Below are positions 6,588-15,776 of a stretch of 42,282 nt of DNA, one piece after another. The DNA is from Alphaproteobacteria bacterium (GTDB lineage Bacteria > Pseudomonadota > Alphaproteobacteria > Rhodospirillales > Magnetospirillaceae), in assembly GCA_021325215.1 (NCBI GenBank), contig JAJPHO010000089.1, positions 1 through 42,282 on the forward strand, given 5' to 3'. The notes below the pieces were generated by a model. It was not told where the DNA came from and did no database searches. It saw nothing but the letters and a program-made list of their open reading frames with translations. Position 1 is the stretch's first letter; each line of letters begins with the position of its first letter. The position numbers and the translations under genes are program-made.

Positions 6588-9475
6588 ATCTTCCGGCTGT
6601 CGATCCAGCTGCGGAATTCGGCCTGCGGCATCGGGCGTGAGAACAGATAGCCCTGGCCGGCGTCGCATTGCGAACGCACCAGCGCCTCGCGCTGGGATTC
6701 GGTCTCGACGCCCTCGGCCTGCACCGGAATCTGCAGCAGCTTGGCCATGGCGACGATCGCTTGGGCGGTGCCGCCGCCCTCGCTCATCTCCTGCACGAAT
6801 TTGCGGTCGACCTTGATCTTGTCGACCGGATATTCGCCCAGGCGGGAGAAGGAGGAATAGCCGGTGCCGAAATCGTCCAGCGCCAGGCGCAGCCCCAGCG
6901 ATTTCAGAGCGTGCAGCCGCGACAGCGGGTCGTCGCCGCGCGGCATCATGGCCGCCTCGGTGATGTCGAGTTCGAGGTGATGCGCTTCGAGTCCGCTCTC
7001 CCGCAGCGCCGCGCCGATGCGGCTGGGCAGGTCGGGGATCTTGAACTGGTTCGACGACAGATTGATGGTGATGGCTTTGCCGATCGGCAGGCCTTCATCG
7101 ACCCAGCCCTTCATGATGCGGCAGGCTTCCTTCAGCACCCAGTCGCCCAGGCGGGTCATCAGAGCTGTGTTTTCGGCCATCGGCATGAATTTGTCGGGGG
7201 TCAGCACCGTGCCATTGTCGGCCCGCCAGCGCAGCAGCGCCTCGGTGCCCTGGACCGACCCGTCGAGCAGCGACACCACCGGCTGGAAATAGAGTTCCAG
7301 GCCGCCGCTGTCGATCGCCTCGGACAGGGCGATATTGCTGTTCTGGCGCCGCATCGACTGGACGGTGTGGTCGCGGTTGTAGAAGCAATAGCGGCCGCGT
7401 CCGGTTTCCTTGGCCTGATAAAGAGCGAGGTCGGCATTGTGCAGCACCTCGTCGGTGTCGGAGCCGTCCTCGGGGAACAAGGCGATACCGATCGAACAGC
7501 CGATTTCGGCATGGTGGCCGTTCGACAGCAGGAAGGGCAGGGCGGCCTGCTCGATCAGGCTGGCGGCGACCAGGGCGGCATCCTCGTGCGTCGCCAGCTC
7601 GTCCAGTACGGCAATGAATTCATCGCCGCCCAGACGCGCCAGCGTATCGCTTTCCCGCAGGCGATGGCGCAGGCGCTGCACCACCTGCTGCAGCAATTCG
7701 TCGCCATAGCGGTGGCCAAGCGTGTCGTTGATCGGCTTGAAACGGTCGAGATCGATGAACAGCACGGCACCGACGCCGTTGCGGCGTCGCACCGTCTCGA
7801 TGGCATGGGCCAGGCGCGATTTGAGCTGCAGGCGGTTGGGCAGGCCGGTCAGCGGGTCGTGGTGGGCCAGATGCTCCAGCTGGGCGGCATGGTCGCGGAT
7901 GGCGGTGATGTCGGTATAGACGCCGACATAATTGAGCGGGCGGCCATGCTGGTCGCGCACCACGCTGATGGTCAGCCATTGCGGCACCGTCTCGCCGTCG
8001 GCGCGGCGCACCCAAACAGAGCCCTGCCAATGGTCGGTGCCGTCGAGCATCGTGCGGATCGCGGCGAAGGCGGTGGGTGAGTCGGGGGCGGAATCGAGCA
8101 GCGCCAGCGTCTTGCCGATCGCCGCCGCCTCGTCATGGCCGGTGAGCGCCAGGAAGGCCGGATTGACCGCCAGGATGGCGCCGTCGGTGTCGGTCACCAC
8201 CAGACCCTCCAGGGTCGTGTTGAACACCGCCTCGGCCTGTTTCTGGCGCTGGCCGGCCTGGACCCATTCGGTGATGTCGCGATGGGTGCCGATCACCCGG
8301 TCGGGATGGCCGGCCTCGTCGCGCAGGATCATGGCGCGGGCCTCGACATTCCGGTAGCCGCCATTCCTGTGCGCCAGCCGGTATTCGGTTTCGAAACGCT
8401 CGACCTTGCCGCGCAAGGCCTTGCCGAGGGCGGCGACGGCGGCGTGGCGGTCTTCCGGGTGCAGCAGGCGGACCCAGGTGCGCGGGCCGACTTTGATCTC
8501 GCGTTCGGCATAGCCCAGCATCGCGGTCCAGGCCGGCGACACGAAGATGCGCTTTTCCTTGGGGCTCCAATCGATCAGCCCGTCATTCGAACCGCGCATC
8601 GCCAGATCGAAGCGCTGTTCGCTGCGGCGCAGGGTCTGTTCGATCTGGCGCAACTGATCGGCCGCCGCGGTCTGCTGCTCGATGAAGCGGCAGCAGATCA
8701 GCCCGCCGGCCAGCAGGGTGATCGACATGACCACCAGGAAAATGGTCTGCGGCAAACCACCGCCGGTCAGGTGGGGCGACTCGATCAGCAGGGTATCCAG
8801 GGTGACGATCATCGCCGCCAGCGACAGCGCGATGCCGGTGGTGGCGGCCAGCACCCAGCCGTTATAGCGATAGCTGGCCGGGGTCTGCAGGCCGAGCAGG
8901 CGGCGCACGCGCGACAATTTCAGCAGCGACCGGGCGCCGAGCAGGGCGAAGGTGAAGTTGGCGACCGCCTTGAGCGCGACGCCGGTGGTGGCGGCTTCCT
9001 GCAGCGGCGCGCTGGGCGTGTCGCCCAGCTCCAGCGCGATGGGGAACACCAGCAGATAGATGGCCAGGGTCAGCAGGATCGGCGGCGCGGCCGCGACGAC
9101 GGGGTGGTTCCACCAGCGCGGCCTATCGGCGCGGCGCTCGGCGCACAGGCCGATCCATCCCGACCAGATCAGGCAGCACAGGCTGAACAAGGCCGACGCC
9201 CATCCCTGGCCGGGCCACAGCAGGAAGGGAATCAGCACCGGTCCGGCCAGGGCCGACAGCAAGCCGCCCATGGCGCCGAAGGCCAGCGAGGCCATCATCG
9301 GGAACAGCAGGGACCAGACGAAATGCAGCGGCAGCGGGCCGAGATGCATCAGCAGCAGCGGCAAGGCAGCACCCGCCAGTCCCGCTTCTCCTAAAAGAAG
9401 CAGGGCGACCGCGCCAGGCAACGGAGATAACTCCGACGCCCCACCTGGCCTTTCGGCCGGTGGCAACAGTGCCAT
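6581..9475 (-). CDS. Membrane PAS-PAS-GGDEF-EAL c-di-GMP protein
   Basis: A 964-aa inner-membrane signalling enzyme. The first 270 residues hold about eight hydrophobic segments (unrecognised sensor), followed by a short helix and two PAS domains (about 290-410 and 415-530). The GGDEF domain has the intact active site RLGGDEF near residue 616 and an inhibitory I-site, RESD, five residues before it. The EAL domain follows: EALLRW near 743, NLSSNQF, DDFGTGYSS and AEGVET are all present. Both cyclase and phosphodiesterase centres look intact, so net activity cannot be predicted. The ATG at 9475 has AGGGGGA 6 nt upstream. The gene is divergent from a second GGDEF gene with about 200 bp between. 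Confidence 0.93.
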   Translation of the reverse strand: MALLPPAERPGGASELSPLPGAVALLLLGEAGLAGAALPLLLMHLGPLPLHFVWSLLFPMMASLAFGAMGGLLSALAGPVLIPFLLWPGQGWASALFSLCCLIWSGWIGLCAERRADRPRWWNHPVVAAAPPILLTLAIYLLVFPIALELGDTPSAPLQEAATTGVALKAVANFTFALLGARSLLKLSRVRRLLGLQTPASYRYNGWVLAATTGIALSLAAMIVTLDTLLIESPHLTGGGLPQTIFLVVMSITLLAGGLICCRFIEQQTAAADQLRQIEQTLRRSEQRFDLAMRGSNDGLIDWSPKEKRIFVSPAWTAMLGYAEREIKVGPRTWVRLLHPEDRHAAVAALGKALRGKVERFETEYRLAHRNGGYRNVEARAMILRDEAGHPDRVIGTHRDITEWVQAGQRQKQAEAVFNTTLEGLVVTDTDGAILAVNPAFLALTGHDEAAAIGKTLALLDSAPDSPTAFAAIRTMLDGTDHWQGSVWVRRADGETVPQWLTISVVRDQHGRPLNYVGVYTDITAIRDHAAQLEHLAHHDPLTGLPNRLQLKSRLAHAIETVRRRNGVGAVLFIDLDRFKPINDTLGHRYGDELLQQVVQRLRHRLRESDTLARLGGDEFIAVLDELATHEDAALVAASLIEQAALPFLLSNGHHAEIGCSIGIALFPEDGSDTDEVLHNADLALYQAKETGRGRYCFYNRDHTVQSMRRQNSNIALSEAIDSGGLELYFQPVVSLLDGSVQGTEALLRWRADNGTVLTPDKFMPMAENTALMTRLGDWVLKEACRIMKGWVDEGLPIGKAITINLSSNQFKIPDLPSRIGAALRESGLEAHHLELDITEAAMMPRGDDPLSRLHALKSLGLRLALDDFGTGYSSFSRLGEYPVDKIKVDRKFVQEMSEGGGTAQAIVAMAKLLQIPVQAEGVETESQREALVRSQCDAGQGYLFSRPMPQAEFRSWIDSRKIH

Positions 9476-9672
9476 AGGGTCCCCCTGAATGCGCTGTTCC
9501 TGTGCAGCGCCGTTTGCCCCTCCGCAAATTCTCCCGCCGCGCGCGACAGAATATAGACCTGCGCCGCATCATGCAACTGCGGCGCGTGCAGCCCTGGAAC
9601 GGCATTCCGGGCCGATTTGCCACCCGCCCGCTTCGCTGTATACTCGCCCGCCTGAAGAGATCCGGAGGGAAT

Positions 9673-10989
9673 TTGGCGGGGCAAAAGACGTATCGCTGGC
9701 GGCTGGGACGGGTGACTTTGGCCGCGTCGGTTTTGCTGGCCGTGGTTTTCGCTCTCGGCGCCTGGGCGCTGCTGCACGAAGCGGGGACGATCCGCCGCCT
9801 GGCCGGCGACACCCGCACCGCCCTGCTGCCCGGAATGCTCGAGCGACAGCGCGCGGTGGTCAATATCGAACGCCTCAAGCAGTACGGCACCGCCGTTCTG
9901 GAATCCGGCGAATCGCGGGTGCGCCAGGACACGGTGGTGGTGTTCTCCTATCTGGTCAATCATCCGGCCCTGCAGAGCGACCCCGAGACCGCCGCCTTGG
10001 CGCATCATGCCGCCGAAATCGTCGCCAATCTCGCCAAGGCGCGCGACGAGGGCGACGCCCTGCGCGCCGCCGGCCAGCGCGCCGCCGCCGACGAGGCCGA
10101 GCGCCGCGCCCGTCTCGAATGGCGCGACACCTTCACCGCCCTCGATGCCCGCTCGGAAAGCCTGTTCGTCAGTGCCGGCGACATGGGCACGCGGCGCGCC
10201 CAGGATTTCGACGGCGCGGCCAGCCATGTCGAGATGATGGTCGGGGTGTCTTACGTGATCCTGGCGCTGGCCCTGGTCTGCGGCGGGGTGCTGGTGCATC
10301 AGTTATTGTTGAAGCCGATCCTGCTGACCACCGCGGCGCTGGACCGCGAGGAGACGACCCCGGTCAAGCTTCCGCCGTCCGCTATCGGCGAGATCGATCT
10401 GTTCTACCGTTCGGTCGAACGCATCGCGACGGCGCTGTCCGAGATCGAAGACGCGCACCGCCAGGCGCGTGCCGCCCAGGCCGAACTGCGCCGCCTGGCC
10501 AGCATCGACGAGCTGACCGGCGTCGCCAACCGCCGCTGGTTCACCGCCATGGCCAGCCGCGAATTGGAACGCTGCCGCCGCTTCAATCATCAGCTGGCCT
10601 TGCTGATGATCGACGTCGACCATTTCAAGCGGGTCAACGACACCCATGGCCATGCGGTGGGCGACGAGGTGCTGAAGGCCTTCACCCGCGTGCTGGAGGG
10701 CAATCTGCGCTCGGTCGACCTGCTCGGCCGCCTGGGCGGCGAGGAATTCGCCGTGATGCTGCCCGAATCCGACGAAACCGCCGCCGCCCACACCGCCGAG
10801 CGCCTGCGCGCCGCGGTCGAGGCGCTGGAATTTCCGCTCGAGGACGGATCGCTGCTCAGGATCACCACCAGCGTCGGAATCGCCATCCTGGCGGGCGCCG
10901 CCGAGACCCTCGACAATCTGCTGGTGCGTGCCGACAGCGCCCTTTATACCGCCAAGCGGGACGGGCGCAATCGCGTCGCCGTCAGCTGA
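9673..10989 (+). CDS. Membrane diguanylate cyclase (GGDEF)
   Basis: A predicted c-di-GMP synthase. A transmembrane helix (VTLAASVLLAVVFALGAWALL) near the N terminus and a second one (VILALALVCGGVLV) flank a periplasmic sensor domain of about 170 residues that I do not recognise. A coiled linker leads into a GGDEF domain with active site RLGGEEF. RSVD five residues upstream of it is a product-inhibition I-site. The start is a TTG at 9673, just after GGAGGG, giving 438 aa; the spacing of 3 nt is short. The frame stays open upstream to 9502 with an ATG at 9570, so the true start is uncertain. It is the first of four closely spaced rightward genes ending at 13272. Confidence 0.9.
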   Translation: MAGQKTYRWRLGRVTLAASVLLAVVFALGAWALLHEAGTIRRLAGDTRTALLPGMLERQRAVVNIERLKQYGTAVLESGESRVRQDTVVVFSYLVNHPALQSDPETAALAHHAAEIVANLAKARDEGDALRAAGQRAAADEAERRARLEWRDTFTALDARSESLFVSAGDMGTRRAQDFDGAASHVEMMVGVSYVILALALVCGGVLVHQLLLKPILLTTAALDREETTPVKLPPSAIGEIDLFYRSVERIATALSEIEDAHRQARAAQAELRRLASIDELTGVANRRWFTAMASRELERCRRFNHQLALLMIDVDHFKRVNDTHGHAVGDEVLKAFTRVLEGNLRSVDLLGRLGGEEFAVMLPESDETAAAHTAERLRAAVEALEFPLEDGSLLRITTSVGIAILAGAAETLDNLLVRADSALYTAKRDGRNRVAVS

Positions 10990-11009
10990 TCAAACCGGGA
11001 ACCTCAAGA

Positions 11010-11417
11010 ATGCCTGTCGTTTTTATCGCTCATAGCAAGCAGGTGGCGGCCTGGGGCGCCGATGTCGGCCTGGGCAAGAACATCTTCCTGCTCTCCGTCG
11101 CCGACGATGCCGATGCTGCCGCCGCCTTCCTGGCCGGCAAGCCCTGCAACGGCGAGGATTGGACCCTCGTCAAGAAAGAGGAGGTGGCCGAAGCCGACGC
11201 CCAGGCGCTGCAGGACAAGCTGGCGGCCAAGGAAAAGCGGGTCGACCCCAATCTCTATCCGCGGCTGCGCGGCTTTCAGGGCCTGTACAAGGTGAAGATC
11301 GAGAATGTCGAGAACCACCTGATGGTCAAGAAGGCGCTGGAGGGCGAGGCCCCCAAGGTAATCAAGGCCAAGAACGCCGACATCGCCGCCTATCTGCTGC
11401 TCAACGCCTTGAAGTAA
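11010..11417 (+). CDS. Hypothetical protein, 135 aa
   Basis: I do not recognise this family. The protein has no signal peptide or membrane helix. It begins with a short hydrophobic strand (MPVVFIAHS) and has an alternating acidic and lysine-rich central helix (residues about 55-75, EEVAEADAQALQDKLAAKEKR). It ends in a strand-helix segment (GLYKVKIENVENHLMVKKAL, then AYLLLNALK). It looks like a small soluble alpha/beta protein. It sits 20 nt after the diguanylate cyclase and 13 nt before the gamma-carbonic-anhydrase gene, so it is almost certainly cotranscribed with both. Codon usage matches its neighbours, which supports a real gene. Confidence 0.75.
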   Translation: MPVVFIAHSKQVAAWGADVGLGKNIFLLSVADDADAAAAFLAGKPCNGEDWTLVKKEEVAEADAQALQDKLAAKEKRVDPNLYPRLRGFQGLYKVKIENVENHLMVKKALEGEAPKVIKAKNADIAAYLLLNALK

Positions 11418-11430
11418 GAGGAAGTGCGGA

Positions 11431-11943
11431 ATGTCCGGCATCATCCTGCCTTATAAGAATATCGTGCCGCGGATCGACGACAGCGCCTTCATCGCCCAGA
11501 ACGCGGTGATCACCGGGGATGTCGAGATCGGCCCCGACAGCTCGGTCTGGTTCGGCTGCGTGATGCGCGGCGACGTCAACGAGATCCGCGTCGGCGCCCG
11601 CACCAACATCCAGGACGGCACCATCGTCCACTGCACCCGCAACAAGTTCGGCACCTATATCGGCAGCGACATCACCATCGGCCATGCGGCGGTGCTGCAT
11701 GCCTGCGTGCTGGAGGATGGCTGCTTCGTCGGCATGGGCGCCATCGTGATGGACGGCGCCCGCGTCGAAAGCGGCGCCATGGTCGCCGCCGGCGCGCTGG
11801 TGCCGCCGGGCAAGGTGGTCAAGAAAGGTGAATTGTGGGCCGGCAATCCGGCCAAGATGATGCGTCCGCTGAGCGAGGAGGAACTGGCTTTCTTCCCGGT
11901 GTCGGCCAGGCATTATGTGGAGTTGGGCAAGTCTTATAGATAA
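11431..11943 (+). CDS. Gamma-carbonic anhydrase-family protein
   Basis: A 170-aa left-handed beta-helix protein made of hexapeptide repeats (for example VIGDVEIGPDS-like turns near the start). It belongs to the PaaY/CaiE/YrdA branch of gamma-carbonic anhydrases. Candidate zinc ligands are present: the His of TIVHCT, and the two His of TIGHAAVLHAC, in the spacing expected of the trimeric enzyme. The C terminus (GELWAGNPAKMMRPLSEEE) is the usual capping helix region. CO2 hydration is possible but many homologues lack measurable activity. It is in the same run as a diguanylate cyclase and an exported amidohydrolase; the functional link is not obvious. Confidence 0.93.
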   Translation: MSGIILPYKNIVPRIDDSAFIAQNAVITGDVEIGPDSSVWFGCVMRGDVNEIRVGARTNIQDGTIVHCTRNKFGTYIGSDITIGHAAVLHACVLEDGCFVGMGAIVMDGARVESGAMVAAGALVPPGKVVKKGELWAGNPAKMMRPLSEEELAFFPVSARHYVELGKSYR

Positions 11944-11961
11944 CCGTAGAGAGGGGGTTCC

Positions 11962-13272
11962 ATGATCGGGTTCAAGTCTGTGCGCCGTGTGGCTCTGGCC
12001 GCGCTGCTGATGGGTAGTGTGTCGGTTCAGGCTTTGGCGGCCGATGCTCCGGCGCCGGTGACCGTGCTCAAGGCGGCGCGCATGTTCGACGCCGCCGCCG
12101 GCAAGATCGTCTCGCCGGGCGTGGTGGTGGTGCAGGGCGACAAGATTCTCGCCTCCGGTCCCACTGCCAAGCTGCCCGACGGCGCCAAGGTGATCGACCT
12201 CGGCGACGCCACGCTGACCCCCGGCTTCATCGACTCCCATGTGCATATGTCGGGCCAGGATAATGGCGACTGGTACAAGGGCTTCTTCGACAATCTGATG
12301 CAGCATCCGCCCGAGCTGGCGCTGCGCGCGACCGCCTATACCAAGGCGATGGTCGAGGCCGGCTTCACCACCGTGCGCGATCTCGGCGACAGCGATTACA
12401 TTTCGCTGGGCCTGCGCAACGCCATCAAGTCCGGCGCGGTCGAAGGGCCGCGCATGCTGGTCGCCAATTACGCCATCGGCTCGACGGGCGGCCATGCCGA
12501 CCAGGACCCGATCCGTCCCGACATCCTGGCCCAGGCGACGCCGATCAAGGGCGTCTGCAACGGCCCCGAGGAATGCCGCGCCGCCGTTCGCTATCAGATG
12601 AAATATGGCGCCGACGTCATCAAATTCATGCCTTCGGGCGGCGTGCTGTCGCTGGCCGACCCGGTCGACGTGCCGCAGCTGACCCAGGAAGAGATGAACG
12701 CCATCGTCTCCGAGGCGCATGCCTGGAAGCGCAAGGTGGCGGCCCACTGCCACGGCGACCTCGCCGCCAAGATGGCGATCAAGGCCGGCGTCGACAGCAT
12801 CGAGCACGGCACCTTCCTACAGGAAGATACGCTGAAGCTGATGAAGGAGAAGGGCGTCTATCTGGTGCCGACTTTGTTCGCCACCTATTGGGTCGGCGGC
12901 CATGCCGACGAATATCCGCCGGCCATCGCCGCCAAGGCGCGCGCCGCCGCGGCACAGAGCCAGAAGATGTTCTCGTGGGCGGTCAAGGCCGGCACCAAGG
13001 TGGCATTCGGCACCGATGCCGCCGTCGAGCCGCACGGCCAGGGCGCCAAGGAATTCAGCCTGATGACCTCGGCCGGCTTCACCCCGGTCCAGGCCCTGCA
13101 GGCCGCCACCGTCAACGCCGCCGATCTGCTGGGTGTCAGTGCCGATTCCGGCACCCTCGATTCCGGCAAGCGCGCCGATATCGTGGCTCTGCCCGGCGAT
13201 CCGACCAAGGACATCACCGTCACCGAGCATCCCAAGCTGGTGATGGCGAACGGCAAGATCGTCAGGGAATAA
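11962..13272 (+). CDS. Exported metal-dependent amidohydrolase
   Basis: A 436-aa amidohydrolase-superfamily enzyme with a Sec signal peptide (basic start, then VALAALLMGSVSVQALA, cleavage after ALA near residue 26), so it acts in the periplasm. Metal ligands are visible in order: DSHVHM, the candidate carbamylated lysine in DVIKFMPSGG, AAHCHGD, SIEHGT, and the catalytic aspartate in FGTDAA. The family includes Xaa-Pro dipeptidases and imidazolonepropionase-like hydrolases. The closest pattern is the prolidase-like group that cleaves dipeptides with C-terminal Pro, Arg or Lys, but the substrate is uncertain. It is the last gene of the run, 18 nt after the gamma-carbonic anhydrase, and is followed by a strong hairpin terminator. 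Confidence 0.88.
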   Translation: MIGFKSVRRVALAALLMGSVSVQALAADAPAPVTVLKAARMFDAAAGKIVSPGVVVVQGDKILASGPTAKLPDGAKVIDLGDATLTPGFIDSHVHMSGQDNGDWYKGFFDNLMQHPPELALRATAYTKAMVEAGFTTVRDLGDSDYISLGLRNAIKSGAVEGPRMLVANYAIGSTGGHADQDPIRPDILAQATPIKGVCNGPEECRAAVRYQMKYGADVIKFMPSGGVLSLADPVDVPQLTQEEMNAIVSEAHAWKRKVAAHCHGDLAAKMAIKAGVDSIEHGTFLQEDTLKLMKEKGVYLVPTLFATYWVGGHADEYPPAIAAKARAAAAQSQKMFSWAVKAGTKVAFGTDAAVEPHGQGAKEFSLMTSAGFTPVQALQAATVNAADLLGVSADSGTLDSGKRADIVALPGDPTKDITVTEHPKLVMANGKIVRE

Positions 13273-13276
13273 GGCG

Positions 13277-13309
13277 AAAGCCCTCTGGCGGTATGCGCCA
13301 GAGGGCTTT
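13277..13309. terminator. Bidirectional hairpin terminator
   Basis: A perfect 14-bp stem (13277-13290 pairing with 13296-13309, core GCCCTCTGGCG) closes a 5-nt loop. It is flanked by AAA on the left and TTT on the right. It lies between the convergent amidohydrolase and HAF/DUF4214 genes and can serve both. Confidence 0.88.
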
Positions 13310-13326
13310 GACTTAAGCCGAAGTCA

Positions 13327-15474
13327 CTAAATCAGCACGAGCCAATGTTGGGCGCTGGCCTGATTTTGAGCCGTCACCTGCACATTCCCCAGGAATTCCC
13401 CGGACTGGCTGAAATCCGTCACGACGGTGGCGTGAGCCTGGGCCAACGCTGCGGTGTAGGCCTGAGTACCGGGCGTTAGTCCTTGTACTACCGGGGCAAT
13501 CACATTCGCCTCATACCAGGCCGTCGCCCCTGCCTCCGGCGCCCGATGCAGCAAGTTGTTGTAGAGATCGGTTACGAACCGGGCATCTCCATCGGCAGTC
13601 TGAGCGTAGGCGTGGGCCGTATTGTTCTGGTATTCCGGCGACGCCAGGAACTCCTGTGCGAGGGTCGTCAGCGAAAGGGTCGGATTGGCGGCCAATTGCT
13701 GCTGGTAATAAGAGAGACCGGCGACGTCGGGCTGTCGGCCGAAGGCAGCGCCATACAGTTCGGTGATATTGCCGGTGGTTGGTAGATTCGCCGCCCCCGG
13801 GGTCTGGGCCACGATCAGGGTGTGATCGGCGAACTGGAGCGCCTGTATATCGCTCAGCTGATCGGTAATGCCGTTTCCGCTCACGGTGAAGTGCTGGCCG
13901 TCGCCCGATGGGGTGATCGTGTACTGATCGGCATTTCCGGAGAGAACAAGGGTGTTGCCCAGTGCCCCACTCGATCCCGCGATGGTGGCGCTGGCGGATG
14001 GCGCGGTCTCGATCAGGCTGTAGGTGCCGCTGATGGCCTTCAGCGCCCCCGCATCGGTGGTGAGCTGGCTGGCATTGATCGTCATCGTGGGGATGCCGGT
14101 GTCGGTCAGCACGATCGAGCTCAAGCCGCCTGACTTTACCAATGTGCTGAGAGTGTCGAGATTGGCAGAGACGGCGGATGCCGTATCTGCGACCTGAAGC
14201 GTAAAGGTACCCGAGATTTTCGCCAGCGCCGCTTTATCCGAGACGAGCGTTGCTGCCGGCAAGGAGATCGTGGGGGGGGCGGCGTCGGTCAAGGCGATGG
14301 AGTCCAGCAGATTGGATGAGGCCAATGACTGGAGAGCGCCCAGATTGGTCAGGATATTTGCCGCGCTATCGCTGACATCCACGGGCGTAAAAACGGTTCC
14401 CGCAGTGAGCTGAGAGACGGCCGTAGCCGCCGAAACGGTGAGGTTGGGCAGGGTGAGCTCGAAAGCTTGCTGGGAGCCGTTGAAGCTGCCCACCCCTACA
14501 ATTTGTCCGCTATCGTTGATTCCTGTCGCCCGATACAGCTCCCATCCTGAATTCGCCGGCAACAAGCTATTCAAATCTGTAACGGCACCGTTTTTCCAGA
14601 CGACAGCCCTTTCGGACGCAAGCGACGCGCCGGAAAAGCCCACCACCAACCCGGAATCGTTGATGGCGAGGGCACTGTTCACGGTGTCCCCGGATTGCAA
14701 TGCGGGAAGATAGGTTTTTACGCCGTTCTGCCAGAAAAACGCGGTGCCAAACCCATAGGTGGTCGATTGGCCTTGCTCCTCGCCAACGACCTGGTCGGAA
14801 TTGTTGATTGCCGTCGGAAAGATGAACTGCCCCTGGGCGACTGCGATGTTTAACGGCGTCGCGGTGCCGTTTCGCAGAATGTAGCTATAGCTGACCCAAG
14901 GGTTTGTCGCACTGGCGGTGGGGCCGGTGTTCAGCGTGGTCGAGATCCATCCCAGAACATCGCCGTTGCGATTGACGGCCATTACGGTAAAGGGAACCGC
15001 CTCGGTAAAGTTCGGCGGCGTGACGTCGGCCGGCAACTGCGACAGCACGCCATTCTGGAAGAGAAAATCCTGTGGCCTGCCGCTGAGCGCGCCGCTCGAA
15101 ATCGACGTTGAATTTCCATAGATCGCGCCGTTGTCGTCAATGCCGACAGGTTCAGGATAGAACCCCTGAAACGTGCCGAGATTGGTGGTGACGCCATTTT
15201 GCCAGGTAATGGCCGTATCTGTTTTCGGCGCCAAATAGTACGCATAGCTGGGCCAGTTGGCGGCCACGACGCCTGAGTCGTTCAAGGCGTACGAAGCGAT
15301 GCCTGCCGCCGATCCGATGCTTGTCGTTGTTCCATTTTGCCAGAAATAGAGAGAGCTCGATGTGGGGGCCGTAGTTGATTGCTGGGTCGTTGTTTCAAAT
15401 ACAATTTGATTTTCATTATTGATTTCGACGCTATCCGTACCGGTTTGACCGGAAATATTGTAAATATTTGTCAT
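13327..15474 (-). CDS. HAF-repeat and DUF4214 secreted/surface protein
   Basis: A 715-aa protein with no Sec signal. Residues about 1-340 hold six or more HAF-type extracellular repeats, seen as recurring WQNG...T..LG... followed by INDSG(Q/L)VVG (for example ALAINDSGLVVGFS and ATGINDSGQIVGVG). Residues about 340-500 contain two or more copies of a Leu/Ser-rich repeat (SIALTDAAPPTISLPA; SIVLTDTGIPTMTINA). A beta-rich segment LVLSGNADQYTIT ... LQFAD follows, and a C-terminal DUF4214 domain (ELYGAAFGRQPDVAG, FLASPEYQ). The last two modules are shared with the metalloprotease at 265-2409. Type I secretion and cell-surface or matrix attachment are inferred. GC is lower than in neighbouring genes, suggesting transfer. 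Confidence 0.85.
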   Translation of the reverse strand: MTNIYNISGQTGTDSVEINNENQIVFETTTQQSTTAPTSSSLYFWQNGTTTSIGSAAGIASYALNDSGVVAANWPSYAYYLAPKTDTAITWQNGVTTNLGTFQGFYPEPVGIDDNGAIYGNSTSISSGALSGRPQDFLFQNGVLSQLPADVTPPNFTEAVPFTVMAVNRNGDVLGWISTTLNTGPTASATNPWVSYSYILRNGTATPLNIAVAQGQFIFPTAINNSDQVVGEEQGQSTTYGFGTAFFWQNGVKTYLPALQSGDTVNSALAINDSGLVVGFSGASLASERAVVWKNGAVTDLNSLLPANSGWELYRATGINDSGQIVGVGSFNGSQQAFELTLPNLTVSAATAVSQLTAGTVFTPVDVSDSAANILTNLGALQSLASSNLLDSIALTDAAPPTISLPAATLVSDKAALAKISGTFTLQVADTASAVSANLDTLSTLVKSGGLSSIVLTDTGIPTMTINASQLTTDAGALKAISGTYSLIETAPSASATIAGSSGALGNTLVLSGNADQYTITPSGDGQHFTVSGNGITDQLSDIQALQFADHTLIVAQTPGAANLPTTGNITELYGAAFGRQPDVAGLSYYQQQLAANPTLSLTTLAQEFLASPEYQNNTAHAYAQTADGDARFVTDLYNNLLHRAPEAGATAWYEANVIAPVVQGLTPGTQAYTAALAQAHATVVTDFSQSGEFLGNVQVTAQNQASAQHWLVLI

Positions 15475-15776
15475 TACAAAGAACCTTTGGAGGAAAAGTT
15501 GTTTCTGCCGCGACGGGCGGGTGATGTGTTCAGTGCAAATCTATCGGTTCGTCTCAAAATTAACCTAAAATGCAATCTATGTTGGCCTCTGTACTGTGTG
15601 AGTTTGGCAGAGTTGCAAAACGCCGTAACGCATAAAATGGGGGTTTCGGGGCTCAGCTTAAAGGATTGTGTCGCCGTCGCCTCGGCACTTACGAGTTGAG
15701 TGATTTTCCGCTACAGTGCGCGCCGGTCGGCAGTGGGGACTGTCCGGCCTGGATTTCCAAGATGAGGGGGAGCGAC
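15475..15776. other. Gene-free 302-bp spacer between divergent genes
   Basis: No open frame here looks coding. The segment is AT-richer than its surroundings at 15540-15660 and must contain the promoters of the HAF/DUF4214 gene (leftward) and the Cache gene (rightward). A weak sigma70-like pair for the Cache gene is TTACGA at 15689-15694 and TACAGT at 15712-15717, spaced 17 nt. No inverted repeat stands out. Confidence 0.5.
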
